Source: Sulfuricurvum sp. IAE1 (lineage in GTDB: Bacteria > Campylobacterota > Campylobacteria > Campylobacterales > Sulfurimonadaceae). Taken from it: 64,000 bases of DNA. The stretch spans positions 16,934 to 80,933 of the forward strand of contig NZ_SLTI01000049.1 of the NCBI RefSeq assembly GCF_004347735.1, given 5' to 3'. The notes under the pieces are model-generated. The model was not told the origin of the DNA. It did not search any database and saw only the letters and a list, made by a program, of their open reading frames with translations. This document shows, piece after piece, positions 1 through 8,567 of this stretch. The translations under genes were made by a program, and so were the position numbers. The number at the start of each line of letters is the position of its first letter. Within the stretch, counting starts at the first letter, position 1.

Positions 1-702
1 GGCACACTTGCGATCACCGACATCAAAACTTCCGCCAAGAATCTTTCGGGCGAGAAGGTCGAGGGTAGCGATGAGCTCAAGGCCATGCGCCAGAAACTCA
101 AAGAGCTGAACAAGCTCTCAGAGCGCCATGCGCCACAATACAATGACCTCAAGGAGGCGGGCAAGGTTGTCAAAGAGATCCAGCGCAAGCTCGGATTGAA
201 AAAGACGACCGAAGAGGAAAAAGCAATGCTTCAGGTTGATCTTGAAGAAGCCGAAACCTCCCTGGTCGAACTCCAAGGGGAAGTTGATAAATGGCTCGAA
301 GGGGTGCAGGAAGAAAGAGATCAGCTTCAGACTGAGATCGATCGGATCGCGCCAGACATCGAGAAGCGTCAGTATGAGGCTGATTGTTTGGCAGCAATGC
401 ACAAGCATGGTCTTCAGCTCGCTTCGTATGCGTTTCTTTACGAGGCTGCAACCGGAAATACTATTGACTGGGGACGCATCGAGGTCATCATCAAGTATGA
501 CCCGACCCCGGTTGTTAAAATCCTAGAATTCCCGCTTCACATCTACAAGCGTGAGTGTGCGATGGCAGTCGATCTTATGGTCGAGGCTATTCAGGCCCTC
601 AGAGCCGGCACGCCTGCGCGTCTGTTGTTCCGCATGAATCCTGAAACTTTCAGAGGTTCGGAATTGACAGAGATGGTCCGGGAAATTGTAATGGCTTCGT
701 GA
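1..702 (+). CDS. partial coiled-coil protein of unknown function (5' end outside window)
   Basis: The frame is open from base 1, so the gene starts upstream of the window; the first internal Met is at 85. At least 233 residues are visible. The first half is highly charged and heptad-like (KLKELNKLSE, VDLEEAETSL), indicating a long coiled coil. The C-terminal half (from about residue 125) looks globular. I do not recognise the family; a structural or DNA-associated phage/plasmid protein is possible. It is followed by a 140-bp gap and the small accessory genes. Confidence 0.7.
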   Translation, partial: GTLAITDIKTSAKNLSGEKVEGSDELKAMRQKLKELNKLSERHAPQYNDLKEAGKVVKEIQRKLGLKKTTEEEKAMLQVDLEEAETSLVELQGEVDKWLEGVQEERDQLQTEIDRIAPDIEKRQYEADCLAAMHKHGLQLASYAFLYEAATGNTIDWGRIEVIIKYDPTPVVKILEFPLHIYKRECAMAVDLMVEAIQALRAGTPARLLFRMNPETFRGSELTEMVREIVMAS

Positions 703-842
703 ATTGTTTGATGAAGAGATGGTGAGAGATTGCTGTCTCGGCCGGATTTTTTGTTGGTGCGTTTAAACCTTCAGGAAGTCCAGCGTCAGACGTTCATCGA
801 AAGTATAACACAAAAGCATCATGCAATGAAAGAGAGCTACCA

Positions 843-971
843 ATGACAGGATACGAATACTACATGGAAAACCGTGACGAATGCGACGCTGAACTGATTG
901 TTGCAAAACAGTTGGACGAAGTGTTGGAATACGACGCGGATTTCATTTACAACAACCAGTTGCCGTTCTAA
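843..971 (+). CDS. 42-aa acidic hypothetical protein
   Basis: A short ORF starting MTGYEYYMEN and ending NNQLPF. It is supported mainly by the GAGCTACCA leader that ends directly at its ATG, the same leader found before many genes of this region. It is strongly acidic with no recognisable motif. It is the first of a run of tiny same-strand genes. Confidence 0.55.
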   Translation: MTGYEYYMENRDECDAELIVAKQLDEVLEYDADFIYNNQLPF

Positions 972-1018
972 CGGTTAGTCGCAAGACTTTTTATACACAC
1001 AAAAGTAAGGAGCTACCA

Positions 1019-1156
1019 ATGTTTACCTACACATACGAATCTGATAAAGAAATCTGGGCTGAGTTGCTCGAAGAGCTTAAAAAAGACCTCAAAGGGGTTG
1101 AGATCATCAAAAAAGGCAAAGGGCGCCTGTTTATCAACAGACGGAGAGTTGCATGA
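1019..1156 (+). CDS. 45-aa hypothetical protein
   Basis: Starts with MFTYTYESDK directly behind AAGGAGCTACCA. It has an acidic N-terminal half and a basic tail (FINRRRVA). The stop overlaps the start of the next gene (ATGA), which supports both as translationally coupled genes. Function unknown. Confidence 0.55.
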   Translation: MFTYTYESDKEIWAELLEELKKDLKGVEIIKKGKGRLFINRRRVA

Positions 1157-1332
1157 GAGGGAAAGTCAGACAAAAACTGATGGACGCGATCGGCGGCTGG
1201 GAACCAATGCCAACCTTTGACGGCGTATGGCTTCGAACGGCAACACGGCTTCCATTTGGAATCTGGTTTGCAACAAACTCAAAAGGTGCGCTGGAAATCA
1301 ATTTTCGGGCGTCCATTCTCTTTACGATCTAA
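1153..1332 (+). CDS. 59-aa hypothetical protein
   Basis: The ATG lies in an ATGA overlap with the preceding gene. The product begins MRGKVRQKLMDAIGGWEP and ends SILFTI. It is basic and Trp-rich with no recognised domain. This frame was chosen over competing frames because of the ATGA coupling and because it ends just before the next GAGCTACCA leader. Confidence 0.45.
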   Translation: MRGKVRQKLMDAIGGWEPMPTFDGVWLRTATRLPFGIWFATNSKGALEINFRASILFTI

Positions 1333-1343
1333 AGGAGCTACCA

Positions 1344-1463
1344 ATGTATTTTCAAAACGTTCTTTTCGGCCAGTCCGAAATCGTCTTCAACCAAGTCGCC
1401 AACGATGAGCAATCATCAGAGGATCCAACCCCGATTCATCCGAATCAGGGAACACTATTCTAA
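1344..1463 (+). CDS. 39-aa hypothetical protein
   Basis: The start at 1344 is set by AAAGGAGCTACCA immediately upstream; the in-frame Met at 1227 lies inside the preceding gene. The product begins MYFQNVLFGQSEIV and has a polar, Pro-rich tail. It ends 11 bp before the primase-like gene. Function unknown. Confidence 0.5.
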   Translation: MYFQNVLFGQSEIVFNQVANDEQSSEDPTPIHPNQGTLF

Positions 1464-1474
1464 GGAGGTGTGCA

Positions 1475-2467
1475 ATGAAATCAACGCGGGAAGAAGCCGC
1501 GAGTGCGCTTATATCGCTCGGTTATCGGGTGAGTCGCTCGTGGCATTTTGCCGCACGCGATGAGCGCACCCCTTCGGCCTACATTAATCCGGATGGCAGC
1601 ATCCATGACTTCGGATGCGGTTTCCACGGCGACCTTGCGGATTTTCTCGGTGAATACCGGGGGATGTCCAAAAAGGATTCGCTTGACGAGGCCCGCCGTC
1701 TTCTTGGGCTGCCCATCACAATCAACTTCTCTGACTATGAAAAACCAACCGATAAAAAGGAAGGATTCATCAAAGAGGAGTGGATCAAGGGCTTCGAGCG
1801 GGAGAGAAAGGGGCGGTATGGCCGTTTTCTGTATCTTCTCAACGAAGCTCTTCCGGCGTTATCAAGACCTCAACAGGTTGAGATAGCGAAAAAGTATCAA
1901 ATAGGGTACTCGGAGAAAGCGGATCGCCTGATCATGCCAATCCGGGACGAGAGCGGCAACGCTGTCACTCTATGGAAGTACAACAAGCACCCAAGAGAAT
2001 ACTTTGATCAGCAAAAAGGGGAGATGGTTACGCCTGCGAAGGTGAAATTTACCTCTGGCCGCGATCGATGCCCGTTCAATCTCAAAGACCTGAAAGGGTA
2101 CGGTGAGGACAAGAACGGATGGGTTTTGTTATGTGAAGGCGAGAAGGACTGCCTGAACGCTCTCGGAAGAGGGTATCGGGCGGTGACTCTCGGTAGTGCA
2201 AGTGCAAAACTTGACGACGAACACCTCCATCTATTTGAAGGCCTGAAAATCGTGATTGTTTACGATTACGACAAGGCCGGATTTGAAGGGGTGCATGGAC
2301 GACAACCGAAAAACGGGGATTTTATTCCCGGCATCAAAGCCAGACTCGAAGGAGTAGCCGCCGAGGTGAAAGTTTGGGATTGGGAACTTTTAGCCCTCCA
2401 GCAGGGCTTTGAACTTCAAAAAGGCTTCGATTTTACTGACTGGCTCTGCCTTCAGAACGAAGCCTAA
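1475..2467 (+). CDS. TOPRIM-domain primase-like protein
   Basis: 330 aa. The C-terminal half carries a TOPRIM fold: the acidic motif CEGEKD (E221) and YDYDKAG (D264, D266) match the Glu and DxD metal-binding positions of DnaG-type primases. The N-terminal part (HFAARDERTPSAYINPDGSIHDFGCG) resembles a plasmid/phage primase DNA-recognition region but lacks a full CHC2 zinc site. RBS AAGGAGGTG. No helicase domain is attached, so it may act with a host helicase or prime the transferred strand on arrival. The role is inferred from the fold. Confidence 0.8.
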   Translation: MKSTREEAASALISLGYRVSRSWHFAARDERTPSAYINPDGSIHDFGCGFHGDLADFLGEYRGMSKKDSLDEARRLLGLPITINFSDYEKPTDKKEGFIKEEWIKGFERERKGRYGRFLYLLNEALPALSRPQQVEIAKKYQIGYSEKADRLIMPIRDESGNAVTLWKYNKHPREYFDQQKGEMVTPAKVKFTSGRDRCPFNLKDLKGYGEDKNGWVLLCEGEKDCLNALGRGYRAVTLGSASAKLDDEHLHLFEGLKIVIVYDYDKAGFEGVHGRQPKNGDFIPGIKARLEGVAAEVKVWDWELLALQQGFELQKGFDFTDWLCLQNEA

Positions 2468-2652
2468 AAAATCTTCCTTAAAACCCGCATAACTCTTTCA
2501 TTTCCACGAATCGAATCCCGGTAATACCAAATCGTAAAAGCGCCAGATACGCCAAGTGCGGTGATGGTTGCGGATTGGTAGTCGCCGATCAGGATATAGA
2601 CGAGCGGGGCAATGAGCAGTGCGGAAAATAGGAGTTGTATTTCTCGTTTCAT
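2464..2652 (-). CDS. possible small two-helix membrane protein
   Basis: 62 aa from Met at 2652, with two hydrophobic stretches (LLFSALLIAPLVYILIG and ATITALGVSGAFTIWYY) and a basic C-terminus (RVMRVLRKIF). It would be the only minus-strand gene in this region and overlaps the primase stop by 4 bp. The RBS is weak. Its hydrophobic pattern supports it, but its orientation makes it doubtful. Confidence 0.35.
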   Translation of the reverse strand: MKREIQLLFSALLIAPLVYILIGDYQSATITALGVSGAFTIWYYRDSIRGNERVMRVLRKIF

Positions 2653-2704
2653 TCCGAGAAGTATAGCCAACAAATAAAAAATCACAAAGTCAGGAGCTAC
2701 CACT

Positions 2705-2977
2705 ATGACAAACGTAAAATTCAATACATCCATCGCGGATGTCACAAAAGCAATAGTCTTGGGAATCGTTGTCCCCTTCATCATCTTCACAACATCAGGG
2801 CTTGCATGGATGTATGCCTATATGGTACTCGGGGCGATGTTCTACAACTTCGTTCTTAGAGAATCAACACCAGCGGCATACTTGCTCATCATCGAAGCGA
2901 TCGCCGTCGTAGGTTTCTACGCGGTACTCGCTCTTATCCTTTTCATGAGTGCGGCTTTGGCTGCATTCGGGGGGTGA
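2705..2977 (+). CDS. 90-aa integral membrane protein
   Basis: Two or three strongly hydrophobic segments (IVLGIVVPFIIFTTSGLAW, LLIIEAIAVVGFYAVLALIL) and AGGAGCTACCACT before the ATG. It ends 3 bp before the next gene, so they are probably cotranscribed. No family recognised. Confidence 0.65.
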   Translation: MTNVKFNTSIADVTKAIVLGIVVPFIIFTTSGLAWMYAYMVLGAMFYNFVLRESTPAAYLLIIEAIAVVGFYAVLALILFMSAALAAFGG

Positions 2978-2980
2978 GAG

Positions 2981-3577
2981 ATGAAGCGCTTCGCATACCG
3001 CATCGACACTGACGAAAATCCAGAATCTCCGCGCGAATGGGACAATCTCGGCACTTTGTGCATTGCATCCCGTCGCTGGGATTTTGGCGAAGTTCAGTTG
3101 GCCCACGACGCCGACTCTATCGAAGAAGCATTCAGATGGCATCTTGCCGAGAATGATTTGACGATGGATCAGGTGATCTGGCTGCCCGTTTACGGATACA
3201 GCCACAGCGGGCTGACCATCAACACAACAGGCTTTTCATGCCCTTGGGACAGCGGACAGCTTGGATACATCTATGTGTCCAAGAAAGACGCACTCAAGGA
3301 GTATGGAGGCCAGCGTGTCGGTAAAACTCTTGCAGAGAAGGTTGAAAAATACCTTCGAGGTGAAATCGAGACAATGGATCAGTATCTCACAGGGGATGTC
3401 TACGGATATCGCATCTATGAATATGTAGGCGATGAAGAAGATTTCCAAGATGAAGACCTCTCGACCCACTCGTGGGAGGAGATCGATTCGTGCTGGGGAT
3501 ACTATGGCGAAAAATACTGCGAAGACGAAGCGAAAGCGATCGTTGACCGCCTCAACAATGGGGAGGTCGCAGCATGA
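2981..3577 (+). CDS. conserved phage/plasmid protein of unknown function
   Basis: 198 aa. The central CPWDSGQLGYIYVS segment and the following MDQYLTGDVYGYRIYE recall a family of uncharacterised proteins frequent on phages and large plasmids (recognition from memory of the family pattern). Acidic C-terminus. RBS GAGAG; the stop overlaps the next start by 4 bp. It is not antirestriction by any motif I can see. Confidence 0.7.
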   Translation: MKRFAYRIDTDENPESPREWDNLGTLCIASRRWDFGEVQLAHDADSIEEAFRWHLAENDLTMDQVIWLPVYGYSHSGLTINTTGFSCPWDSGQLGYIYVSKKDALKEYGGQRVGKTLAEKVEKYLRGEIETMDQYLTGDVYGYRIYEYVGDEEDFQDEDLSTHSWEEIDSCWGYYGEKYCEDEAKAIVDRLNNGEVAA

Positions 3578-3828
3578 GCCAGACTCAGCTTCTTCAATAC
3601 TTCCAGCTGTGGCTCGCCAGACATGGCGCAGCCAACGCGACAATCAAAAAAGCAAAAGGGATACTCAAGGCGGCGGTGCAAGGTGGTGAGGTTATTCTCA
3701 ACACGTCAACCAAGGCTTTGACGTATGCGTTTAAGGACATTGTTCTTGATGGCGGAACCTACCGTGTCGAACAATCAATCAAATCGCTCGGCCACCTTCC
3801 GGTTGGTCAGAGTGCATACGCCGCATAA
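3574..3828 (+). CDS. 84-aa hypothetical protein
   Basis: Begins MSQTQLLQYFQLWLARHGAA in an ATGA overlap with the upstream gene. Small, basic, probably helical in the N-terminal half. No recognised domain. Confidence 0.55.
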   Translation: MSQTQLLQYFQLWLARHGAANATIKKAKGILKAAVQGGEVILNTSTKALTYAFKDIVLDGGTYRVEQSIKSLGHLPVGQSAYAA

Positions 3829-3838
3829 GGAGGCCGAC

Positions 3839-3985
3839 ATGGTACGAATCGGACAGTACACGATCTTCCCCTACAAGGAGAAGAGGGTAGTCTATTTCGC
3901 CGTCATGCGCGGCCGGAACGTCGTCAGGGCTGGATTTTCCAGTCCTGAAGAGGCGGCAAATCATATTAACAGTTGCCTCATCTGA
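3839..3985 (+). CDS. 48-aa hypothetical protein
   Basis: The start at 3839 is placed behind AAGGAGGCCGAC. The product begins MVRIGQYTIFPYKEKRVVYF and looks like one small beta-rich domain followed by a helix (SPEEAANHINSCL). Longer in-frame extensions would run into the preceding gene and lack an RBS. Confidence 0.5.
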   Translation: MVRIGQYTIFPYKEKRVVYFAVMRGRNVVRAGFSSPEEAANHINSCLI

Positions 3986-4022
3986 GGTTAGTGAAATTCA
4001 CTTTTTGAAATAGGAGCTACCA

Positions 4023-4376
4023 ATGCAATTCAAACTAAACGACAACACAGAGTACAGAGCGTGTCCATCAATTTTGGAAATGGACCATCAGGATGTTTTA
4101 ACGCTGATTAAGCAGTTTGAACAAACAAAAAATCGTCTTGACGGGATCATTGATGTGCAATACGTTGCCATTCATCCTTCGGTTTCATACGAGCTTAAAT
4201 ACTTCGATGAAGAGGATGCTGAAAACGATCAGGGGTGCGAGAATGAAAATTTCCGATTCTGGTTGAATATCGGCTCCATCCAGTATGTTGGTACATACGA
4301 AGACGGGGAAGAGATTTGGTGTGACATCGCCGACTTTGATGGACAAGAATGGAAATACTGCGGAGGTGAAAGATGA
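4023..4376 (+). CDS. 117-aa acidic hypothetical protein
   Basis: Start fixed by TAGGAGCTACCA. Strongly acidic (DEEDAENDQGCENENF) with several Trp and Tyr in the last third. The stop overlaps the next gene by 4 bp. No recognised motif. Confidence 0.6.
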   Translation: MQFKLNDNTEYRACPSILEMDHQDVLTLIKQFEQTKNRLDGIIDVQYVAIHPSVSYELKYFDEEDAENDQGCENENFRFWLNIGSIQYVGTYEDGEEIWCDIADFDGQEWKYCGGER

Positions 4377-4750
4377 AAACCTACGTAGTAATCGATTATC
4401 GCGGTCGCCCATGCGATCGCTATATGGCAAACAATAAAGTTGAAGCGAAACAGCGCTTCCGTCAGGGCGGTTATGCGGATAATCTGCACGACAACTACAC
4501 CCTGGTCGAGGCGGATCTGTTTTTCATGTCCCGTATCCTTTCAGGGCTCGGCGTTGCAATCGTCAAACCCATGCCAGCAGGCAAGGACGGCGACGGCAAT
4601 AAAACCAAGCGCTGGGAATGTGCAAAAGATGGCCGTCAGGTTGTCTGTGAGCTGTATCAGGACGATTTTCTCGATGTTTACTTCGGGGACGTTCCATACG
4701 GCGAAGGCTCGCTCTTCAGCGATTGGGCTGATTTGGGAGGTGCGGCATGA
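4373..4750 (+). CDS. 125-aa hypothetical protein
   Basis: The N-terminus (MKTYVVIDYRGRPCDRYMA, then VEAKQRFRQGGYAD) resembles the whole of the next gene (MKTFFILDWKRRIVKEFQA, then IKEAAKVFWSRGYAN), so the two look like tandem paralogues of one small fold, with an extra C-terminal region here. ATGA overlaps on both sides. Function unknown. Confidence 0.6.
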   Translation: MKTYVVIDYRGRPCDRYMANNKVEAKQRFRQGGYADNLHDNYTLVEADLFFMSRILSGLGVAIVKPMPAGKDGDGNKTKRWECAKDGRQVVCELYQDDFLDVYFGDVPYGEGSLFSDWADLGGAA

Positions 4751-4896
4751 AGACGTTTTTCATTCTCGACTGGAAACGCCGGATCGTAAAAGAATTTCAG
4801 GCATCGAGCATCAAGGAAGCGGCGAAAGTTTTCTGGAGCCGTGGCTATGCCAACCACCCATTCGGTGAATACCGTCTGGCTGGAGGTATCCAATGA
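4747..4896 (+). CDS. 49-aa hypothetical protein, paralogue of the preceding gene's N-terminus
   Basis: Starts in an ATGA overlap and ends in another. It shares the order MKT-hydrophobic-D-basic, then a helix with A/K/F and GYAxxxxxxYxL, with residues 1-48 of the preceding protein. A small duplicated unit of unknown role. Confidence 0.55.
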   Translation: MKTFFILDWKRRIVKEFQASSIKEAAKVFWSRGYANHPFGEYRLAGGIQ

Positions 4897-5108
4897 GCGA
4901 GATCCTGATCCTGACACTTCAAATCGGTGAAACCTGCCACCCTACGGGGAGGGCGGATGAAACCGTAACACTTCAGGCGAATGCGGAGTATCCCTATTAT
5001 CTCATGGATAAGCACGGGTATGAGTACGCGTTCGACACCGCACAAAACTGCATCTCTTGGATGAAAGGCAATCGCGCCGGAATCGAAGAGGGAATCAACT
5101 TTATCTAA
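4893..5108 (+). CDS. 71-aa hypothetical protein
   Basis: ATGA overlap with the upstream gene. MSEILILTLQIGETCHPTGRAD suggests a beta-rich start. No known domain. Last gene of a coupled run from 4023. Confidence 0.5.
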   Translation: MSEILILTLQIGETCHPTGRADETVTLQANAEYPYYLMDKHGYEYAFDTAQNCISWMKGNRAGIEEGINFI

Positions 5109-5125
5109 TAATAAAGAGGGCTACC

Positions 5126-5548
5126 ATGAAAACAAAAGAATTCGACGATCTGTATCGTCTCATAAAAAACCCGCTGATTCCGGCAAATCTGGAACAGCAT
5201 ATCTACAAAGTTGCCAGACGGCTTTCCGCTTCCGACGACCAACCGTATGACGGTGGGTATTGGGTCAGCGAAAAAATCGGGGATGGCTGGTTTTTCAGCC
5301 TCAACGAAGAGCGCCGCTGGCGAGTTGAGAATCCAAATAACTTCTCCGACGTTCACATCGGCTCAAAAGCATTCAGCCTTGCGGTCTTCTTGATCGCCTT
5401 GTCTGAATTCTCCATCTACCTTTACCAAAAGGGCTTGATGGGTGCGTTGAGCGATGAGCTGGCTGAACTCCACGGCAATGCCTTATCTCTTGCGTCCGAG
5501 GTTTTGACCGAAGATGATTATCGCGCATTCTGCGCGGTGGTGGATTGA
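5126..5548 (+). CDS. 140-aa hypothetical protein
   Basis: The start at 5126 is behind the leader variant GGGCTACCA. It begins MKTKEFDDLYRLIKNP and has a largely helical, hydrophobic second half (AVFLIALSEFSIYLYQKGLM) that is probably amphipathic rather than membrane-spanning. Family not recognised. Confidence 0.6.
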   Translation: MKTKEFDDLYRLIKNPLIPANLEQHIYKVARRLSASDDQPYDGGYWVSEKIGDGWFFSLNEERRWRVENPNNFSDVHIGSKAFSLAVFLIALSEFSIYLYQKGLMGALSDELAELHGNALSLASEVLTEDDYRAFCAVVD

Positions 5549-5556
5549 GGCTTTCC

Positions 5557-5778
5557 ATGAGAGTATATAGCACAATGCATTTTGCCGAACGCCTGCCCCG
5601 TGGATTCGATATGAGCGTAATAGTTCAATTGATCAATGTGGCACTGCAAAACCCTGGGCGAAAACACTTTACCGAGACCAACGGACGCTCAACCATCTGT
5701 GCAGTAAGGAAAGGGGATACTCTTCGCCTGAAAACCGGATGGGTGGGGAATAGAAAACATGAAAAAGTTGCCGCTTGA
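5557..5778 (+). CDS. 73-aa hypothetical protein
   Basis: Starts MRVYSTMHFAERLPRG shortly after the preceding stop. The C-terminal part is basic. It has a moderate RBS (GAGGCTTTCC) and no recognised domain. Confidence 0.45.
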   Translation: MRVYSTMHFAERLPRGFDMSVIVQLINVALQNPGRKHFTETNGRSTICAVRKGDTLRLKTGWVGNRKHEKVAA

Positions 5779-5818
5779 CGGTCAAATTACAAAAAAGAAA
5801 ACACAAAAGGGAGCTACC

Positions 5819-6439
5819 ATGAAAACTATCAATAAAATCGAATTGAGTGCCATTTTGGCTGGACTACGCCTACTCCAAACTCACGGGTATCCCGTTGAGT
5901 ATGAGGTTGAAGGTGAAATGACCGTTGATGAGATCGACGAGCTCTGCGAAGCGATCAACTGCGGACCGTTTTCGTCATTGCCTTTGAAAGAAGAAGAGGT
6001 TGAAATCTGGCAATTGGTTTCTGACACACAATACGGTACAAATTGCGATTTGTACACATCTGAAGACGAAGCTAAAAATGCTTTCATTACAACCGTTATG
6101 GAATATAGCGGTATGCTTGAAAATCTCGGTGACAATACCGACCCAACCTATGATGAGGCGTTGGCAGCCTGGGAACAATACACTGAAGAGTGTGCATCAA
6201 ACCTCGACACAGTTTTTGTTGATGTGCAGACGGTAAAATTTGCCGTCTCAGATGCTCCATCGACTTGCCCCCATTGCGGCTCAGAGGATGTCAAATATGA
6301 CGACATCCATATTGAAAATTCCCGCGCCTATCAGGATTGCTGGTGTGGATGTGGTGCTACATGGAATGAGGCTTATGCTTTCAGTGAAGTTGTAGCCCTC
6401 AATACAAGCAGCTGCACTAAGACTTGTGGGGCGGTGTGA
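5819..6439 (+). CDS. 206-aa protein with C-terminal zinc-ribbon
   Basis: Start fixed by GGGAGCTACC before ATG. Residues 1-140 are acidic with no known fold. Near residue 155 it has CPHCGSEDVKYDD and later CWCGCGATW, a four-Cys zinc ribbon like those in phage proteins that contact nucleic acid or polymerase. Function not assigned. Confidence 0.6.
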   Translation: MKTINKIELSAILAGLRLLQTHGYPVEYEVEGEMTVDEIDELCEAINCGPFSSLPLKEEEVEIWQLVSDTQYGTNCDLYTSEDEAKNAFITTVMEYSGMLENLGDNTDPTYDEALAAWEQYTEECASNLDTVFVDVQTVKFAVSDAPSTCPHCGSEDVKYDDIHIENSRAYQDCWCGCGATWNEAYAFSEVVALNTSSCTKTCGAV

Positions 6440-6440
6440 C

Positions 6441-6689
6441 ATGGGTACAAAAAAAACACAAAACAAAATTGCCACATTCCGTTCAGTATGGGATGGCGAC
6501 GTGGTAATAGAATCTTCATGTCGGGTTAATCTTTCAACCGGAAGAGTAATCGACATCGAAACTGTTGACGTTGACGATCTCGATCTTGAAGTCTTGGAAT
6601 TACAAGAAGTTGAGCTTGCTGATGGTCGGCGTTTCGAAGTAGCCGAAGACGATGATGGGTATGCTATCAACATCATTAAGGAGAAATGA
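6441..6689 (+). CDS. 82-aa acidic hypothetical protein
   Basis: The ATG is 2 bp after the preceding stop. The middle is very acidic (VDVDDLDLEVLELQEVEL), giving a DNA-mimic-like charge, but no known antirestriction or anti-CRISPR family is recognised. Confidence 0.5.
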   Translation: MGTKKTQNKIATFRSVWDGDVVIESSCRVNLSTGRVIDIETVDVDDLDLEVLELQEVELADGRRFEVAEDDDGYAINIIKEK

Positions 6690-6690
6690 G

Positions 6691-6774
6691 ATGTCGCACG
6701 TTAACGAAAAGTGCGAAAGATGTTACAGTGGTCAGATTACGGAGCTTTCTGAATCGATCAAGAGCCTGCAATAG
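6691..6774 (+). CDS. 27-aa CxxC peptide
   Basis: A very short ORF behind AAGGAGAAATGAG, reading MSHVNEKCERCYSG and onward. The good RBS and the CERC motif suggest a real micropeptide; length alone does not. Confidence 0.35.
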   Translation: MSHVNEKCERCYSGQITELSESIKSLQ

Positions 6775-6839
6775 GTTAGCTGCTCCACCCGGAGAGGCTT
6801 TTAGAAAAAACTACACAAATCAACACTAAAACAGCCCGA

Positions 6840-6872
6840 CAGGGAGACAAAGTTTCCCTGCGGGGTTTTATT
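6840..6872 (+). terminator. rho-independent terminator-like hairpin
   Basis: CAGGGA pairs with TCCCTG around a nine-base loop and is followed by CGGGGTTTTATT. It closes the run of small genes before the ardC transcription unit. Confidence 0.5.
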
Positions 6873-6905
6873 GTCTTCTCGTTGGGTTCCAAACAGGAGC
6901 TACCA

Positions 6906-7772
6906 ATGAAAAATTCAGTTTACGACATCGTTACAGATGCAATTCTTGCGCAAATCGAACAAGGCGTTATCCCTTGGCATAAGCCTTGGGCGACGGTCAA
7001 ACCATACAACTTCAAAACCGGCAAAGAGTATCGCGGTGTAAACCCAATTCTTTTATCCGGCGCTACTGATCCGCGTTTCCTGACCTTCAATCAAGCCAAA
7101 GAGCTTGGTGGTAACGTAAAGAAGGGTGCCAAATCTCACATCGTTGTGTTTTGGTCACCATTGAGCGTTAAAACGGTCAAAGATGAGGAGAGCGGCGAGG
7201 AGCTGGTTGATTCAAAAAGCCTTGGAAAGTTTGTCCTCAAATATTACCGCGTATTTTGTGCGAGTGATATTGAGGGTATCGATTTTGGGCCATTGCCGGT
7301 TCCGGTAAAAGAGTTCAATCCGATCGATGCAGCGGAACAGGTCTGGAACGATTACAAGAACCGCCCTGCGTTTGTCATGGGTGGCAATAAAGCATGCTAC
7401 TACCCCTCCAGAGACCAAATACAGATGCCTTTGAAAGAGGTGTTTGAATCTCCGGAGGAATACTATTCGACGCTCTTTCACGAAATGGGACACAGCACGG
7501 GTCACCCAACGCGGTTAAACCGCAAAGGGATTGCCGAATTCAATGGCTTTGGCACTCACACATACTCGTATGAGGAATTGGTTGCCGAAATGACTGCCGC
7601 GTTCTTGTGTACCCATGTCGGGATCGAAAACACAATTCAAAACTCCGCTTCCTATATCAAGGGTTGGGCTTCAAAACTCAAAGAGGATACGAAAATGATC
7701 GTATTGGCTGCAAGTCAAGCTCAAAAGGCTTCTGATTTGATCCTTGGTGTTAACAAGGGAGGTGTGGAATGA
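6906..7772 (+). CDS. ardC: ArdC-type antirestriction protein
   Basis: 288 aa. The N-terminal ssDNA-binding-like domain contains GVIPWHKPW. The C-terminal zincin-like domain carries LFHEMGHSTGH with H192, E193 and H196 as the metal-site pattern. This two-domain plan is that of ArdC, which protects incoming plasmid ssDNA from restriction on other broad-range plasmids (established for the family). Start set by CAGGAGCTACCA. The stop overlaps the YopX-like gene. It is likely expressed early after transfer together with its neighbours (inference). Confidence 0.85.
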   Translation: MKNSVYDIVTDAILAQIEQGVIPWHKPWATVKPYNFKTGKEYRGVNPILLSGATDPRFLTFNQAKELGGNVKKGAKSHIVVFWSPLSVKTVKDEESGEELVDSKSLGKFVLKYYRVFCASDIEGIDFGPLPVPVKEFNPIDAAEQVWNDYKNRPAFVMGGNKACYYPSRDQIQMPLKEVFESPEEYYSTLFHEMGHSTGHPTRLNRKGIAEFNGFGTHTYSYEELVAEMTAAFLCTHVGIENTIQNSASYIKGWASKLKEDTKMIVLAASQAQKASDLILGVNKGGVE

Positions 7773-8284
7773 GAGATATTAAATTCAAAGGGCTGACTAC
7801 TAAAAACAAATGGGTTTATGGCAGCCTTGTTATAACAACTCACGGAATCAAACACATGCCTCACACCCATACAAAAACATGGATTATTGAGTCTGCGTTT
7901 GGTAACGGTGGCTGGTTTAGTATTGGAATGAAACAATATGTTAGACCCGAAACAGTGTGCGAATTTACTGGTCAATATGATGGTGATTTTGGCACTGAGA
8001 TATACGAAGGGGATATTGTCTTGGTTGGTGCAAAAAGGGGAATCGTTGAAATTATCAACGGTAACACCTATGTAGCATTTGCCAACAACGATCTTGAATT
8101 GTTGAGTGATATCAAACAGATGACTTCGGTGATCGGGAATAAAAACGACAAAACCAACAACGCACGTAAAGTGCTTCAACTAATGGACAATGACTATTCT
8201 TATTGTGATGCGGTCGCGCTTGTTTGTAAAGAAACGGGTGCTGATCGTCAACAACTCGAAAAGGAACTCGATCCGTTTATTTAA
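7769..8284 (+). CDS. YopX-family protein
   Basis: 171 aa. The order FKG-WVYGSL, then PETVCEFTGQYD and EIYEGDIV, is the YopX signature seen in many phages and plasmids; the biochemical role of that family is unknown. The C-terminal third (from about residue 115) is an additional helical segment. Coupled to ardC by a 4-bp overlap. Confidence 0.8.
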   Translation: MRDIKFKGLTTKNKWVYGSLVITTHGIKHMPHTHTKTWIIESAFGNGGWFSIGMKQYVRPETVCEFTGQYDGDFGTEIYEGDIVLVGAKRGIVEIINGNTYVAFANNDLELLSDIKQMTSVIGNKNDKTNNARKVLQLMDNDYSYCDAVALVCKETGADRQQLEKELDPFI

Positions 8285-8296
8285 AAAGGGGAACGC

Positions 8297-8467
8297 ATGA
8301 AATGCGCTTGCTGTAATCGAATCATAACTGATCCTGTCTCAGTATCAACGGGCTTCGGTCCGGTGTGCAGAGAAAAGCTTGGATTAGTGACGGTTCACAC
8401 AAAAATCAATGGCAAAAAGAGTTATAAGATAGCCCGTCAAACGACTATCTGGGACTTTTTGGCTTAG
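8297..8467 (+). CDS. 56-aa DUF6011-like zinc-finger protein
   Basis: Begins MKCACCNRIITDPVSVSTG followed by FGPVCREKLG. The CxxC, then GxGPxC and R/K spacing is the treble-clef pattern of DUF6011-type mini-proteins. RBS AAGGGGAACGC. Nucleic-acid binding is plausible but unproven. Confidence 0.6.
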   Translation: MKCACCNRIITDPVSVSTGFGPVCREKLGLVTVHTKINGKKSYKIARQTTIWDFLA

Positions 8468-8567
8468 TCGACAAAGACTTTTTCTGTTTCTCCCATTAGG
8501 GAGTTCGTACTTGTACGGCTCCTTACGGGGCTGTACTATTTTTACAGTCCATCGGAGGGGCATAACA

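Noticed and set aside
4678..4917. Minus-strand open frame opposite the small accessory genes
   Set aside because: Shadow of coupled + strand genes with ATGA overlaps; no RBS.
6441..6689. Acidic protein as an anti-CRISPR or DNA mimic
   Set aside because: Acidity alone is not evidence; no known family pattern is visible.
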